From G963668185 sp965237445 (GTDB lineage Bacteria > Chloroflexota > Dehalococcoidia > Lucifugimonadales > G963668185), in assembly GCA_965237445.1 (NCBI GenBank), contig OZ250142.1, forward strand, positions 1,116,001 to 1,180,000: 64,000 nt of DNA. Reading direction: 5' to 3'. Shown here in pieces: positions 62,380 to 64,000 of this stretch. A program made the translations under genes and the position numbers. A model generated the notes under the pieces. That model made no database searches, was not told where the DNA came from, and saw only the letters and a program-made list of their open reading frames with translations. Every line of letters starts with the position of its first letter. Positions within the stretch are counted from its first letter, which is position 1.

Positions 62380-63762
62380 ATGTCCAAGACGCACGACTGC
62401 ATCGTCATTGGAGGCGGCGCGGCAGGACTGCTGGCGGCGGTCACGCTGCGTGAGGCGGGGCGCGACGTCATCCTGCTGGAGGCGCGCGAAAGGCTCGGCG
62501 GCCGCGCTTACTCAGCGCCGCTCTCGGACGGCACGATGGTCGAGCACGGCGCCCAGTACGTTCACGGATCGACGATACCGACGTGGGAGTTCATCTTGCG
62601 ATTCGGGCTGCAGACACACCACGCGGACATTGGAGGCAGCGCGAGGCACGCGAACATCTTCCGGGACGGCGAGTGGACGGACAGTGATCCAACGACTCGA
62701 GAAGCCGCCGAGGGGCTGGAAAGGGCTGTGGGCCATCCCAACCCAGACACGTTGAGCTTCCGGGAGTCTCTGCAGGCAGTCGGCCTGAGCGGGGATGTGC
62801 TAAGAGCGGCCGAGAGGATGCTAGCCGTGTCCGCACCAATGGACCCCGGCCGTCTGAGCGCGCGAAACGCATCAGAGATTCACCACCTCCACGACACGAC
62901 AGACGATCCCGTAACGGGAGTGACCCGGCCGGGCAACCCGAACGTCGTGCTCACGGGCGGCTACAAGGCCCTGTGGGACGCTCTGAGCGAATCTGTCTCG
63001 GACATCATTCACCTGGGCACGCCGGCCGATGCCGTCGACTGGTCCGGCGGGTGCGTCACTGTGCACTCCCGAACGGAGGAGTTCCGCGCCCGGACGGCCA
63101 TAGTCACACTGCCGGTGGGTGTACTGCAGGCGGGAGTCCCCGAGTTCAGGCCCGCGTTGCCAGAAGCGAAGCGCGCGTCCTTCATGGACATGGACAGCGG
63201 CGGGCTGATGAAGGTGATCGCCGAGTTTCGCCGGCCGTGGTGGGAGGACACACTCGGAAGAGTTCCCAGCATCAGGTACGCCAACCCATCGCCGTTCAGC
63301 GGGCTGATGAACCCATTCTGGAACCGGCCAGGACCTCCGACGCTCCTATCTTTCATCGGGGCGCCCCATGTGGCGGAGCTTTCAGGAAATCCTGAGCAGG
63401 TACGGGGCGCATATCTAGGCCAACTGATGGAGATGTTCCCGGGAGTCGACATCGAGGCAGAGCTGGTTAACCTGGAGGTTGTCGACTGGCCAGCAGATCC
63501 GTGGACGCGGGGCGGCGTGAGCGTGGTCCCGAAGGGCAGGTACCAGGCGCGGGCCGACCTCGCGGCTCCAACGCCGCCGCTGTTCTGGGCCGGCGAAGCG
63601 ACCCACACCGCCGGATACGCGGAGTGCGTCCACGGGGCGCTGGAGTCGGGACGGCGCGCGGCGTACGAGGTCGCGCACGCTACGCAGCCAGCGTACGTCA
63701 CAGGGAGTGGCGAGCCGCTCGACTGGTGGCGGTACAACGAGCGTATGCGGCCAGGGGGTTGA
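62380..63762 (+). CDS. FAD-dependent amine oxidase
   Basis: I start at the ATG at 62380 (MSKTHDCIVIGGGAAGL), which is better spaced from GGGGAGG than the ATG at 62374, giving 460 residues. The protein has the ADP-binding motif IVIGGGAAGLLAA, the ARERLGGRAYS helix, the substrate/FAD region HGAQYVHGSTIP and the C-terminal FAD motif LFWAGEATHTAGYAECVHGA. It is a flavin amine oxidase (polyamine/monoamine oxidase family), oxidising amines to aldehydes or demethylating N-methyl groups. The divergent position opposite the methyltransferase array and the shared palindrome suggest a joint role on methylated amines. No partner for reoxidation is obvious. Confidence 0.88.
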   Translation: MSKTHDCIVIGGGAAGLLAAVTLREAGRDVILLEARERLGGRAYSAPLSDGTMVEHGAQYVHGSTIPTWEFILRFGLQTHHADIGGSARHANIFRDGEWTDSDPTTREAAEGLERAVGHPNPDTLSFRESLQAVGLSGDVLRAAERMLAVSAPMDPGRLSARNASEIHHLHDTTDDPVTGVTRPGNPNVVLTGGYKALWDALSESVSDIIHLGTPADAVDWSGGCVTVHSRTEEFRARTAIVTLPVGVLQAGVPEFRPALPEAKRASFMDMDSGGLMKVIAEFRRPWWEDTLGRVPSIRYANPSPFSGLMNPFWNRPGPPTLLSFIGAPHVAELSGNPEQVRGAYLGQLMEMFPGVDIEAELVNLEVVDWPADPWTRGGVSVVPKGRYQARADLAAPTPPLFWAGEATHTAGYAECVHGALESGRRAAYEVAHATQPAYVTGSGEPLDWWRYNERMRPGG

Positions 63763-63829
63763 CGGCGGATCTGGTCTATGATGGTTGGAGTGCGCGGATC
63801 ATGACCAGATTCGGCTCGGCGAGGTAGCA

Positions 63830-64000
63830 ATGACAAGAAACCCCAAGAACCAGCTGCATTCCAACATGCTTAGGGTGTCAATGGATGTTGAAGCGGACGG
63901 CGGGGAACTGGTCGTCACCGAAGGGGGTCAGCCGGTGTATCGCGTCCTGCCGATAGGGAGCGGCAATACGGTGGAGGAGGTGTTCGGCGAGATCAAGGGC
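63830..64000 (+). CDS. Phd/YefM-like antitoxin, partial
   Basis: The window ends within this gene. The 57 visible residues begin MTRNPKNQLHSNMLRV and continue ADGGELVVTEGGQPVYRVLP, the beta-strand pattern (GEELVITDHGKPVxxLxP) of Phd/YefM and related prevent-host-death antitoxins. A toxin gene would be expected just beyond the window. The start codon is not strongly supported by a ribosome site. Confidence 0.6.
   Translation, partial: MTRNPKNQLHSNMLRVSMDVEADGGELVVTEGGQPVYRVLPIGSGNTVEEVFGEIKG

Overview
The window is a GC-rich (about 60%), gene-dense stretch of a bacterial chromosome. No rRNA, phage or plasmid backbone is visible. The gene mix suggests a heterotrophic Chloroflexota, possibly Dehalococcoidia/SAR202-like: PspA with PspAA, many MFS carriers, a fused hydantoinase/oxoprolinase, lipoprotein cytochromes c, a DUF6295 protein and a large paralog expansion of one catabolic enzyme family. 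The taxonomy is inference; no marker gene here settles it.

Layout. 0.1-6 kb: an uncharacterised DUF6932-like pair, glutamate dehydrogenase, epoxyqueuosine reductase and a PspAA/PspA envelope-stress operon. 6-24 kb: RND exporter, Ldh-type dehydrogenase, PEP-utilising phosphotransferase, dxs, PIG-L deacetylase, histidine kinase plus response regulator, a C1 aminopeptidase and a HyuA-HyuB fusion. 24-27 kb: a 254-bp repeat array, a GIY-YIG nuclease and a HigA/ImmA module with a decayed HigB toxin. 27-32 kb: NHL protein, amidase with a small partner, tRNA-Pro, and two 5'-truncated genes (vWA and TPR) joined head to head. 32-36 kb: a fur-znuABC-type metal uptake operon with a recognisable promoter and dyad. 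36-46 kb: housekeeping and accessory enzymes, YifB, MFS, SDR, dienelactone hydrolase, two cytochromes c and tRNA-Thr. 46-51 kb: a frameshifted phosphodiesterase, MFS, repeat-rich spacers, an alpha/beta hydrolase and a JAMM peptidase.

The most striking region is 51.5-62.2 kb. Nine consecutive, same-strand paralogs of the homocysteine S-methyltransferase family all retain the three predicted zinc cysteines, but differ in one variable loop. A lone double-Cache sensor protein is embedded after the first-transcribed copy. The array starts at a divergent intergenic region holding a perfect 12-bp GntR/FadR-type palindrome, opposite an FAD amine oxidase. I infer a multi-substrate system for methylated amine or sulfonium compounds, with regulation and sensing encoded alongside.

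Five single-base frameshifts in four genes all fall in short homopolymer runs. They are either assembly or sequencing errors or real decay, and should be resolved before the affected genes are called dead.
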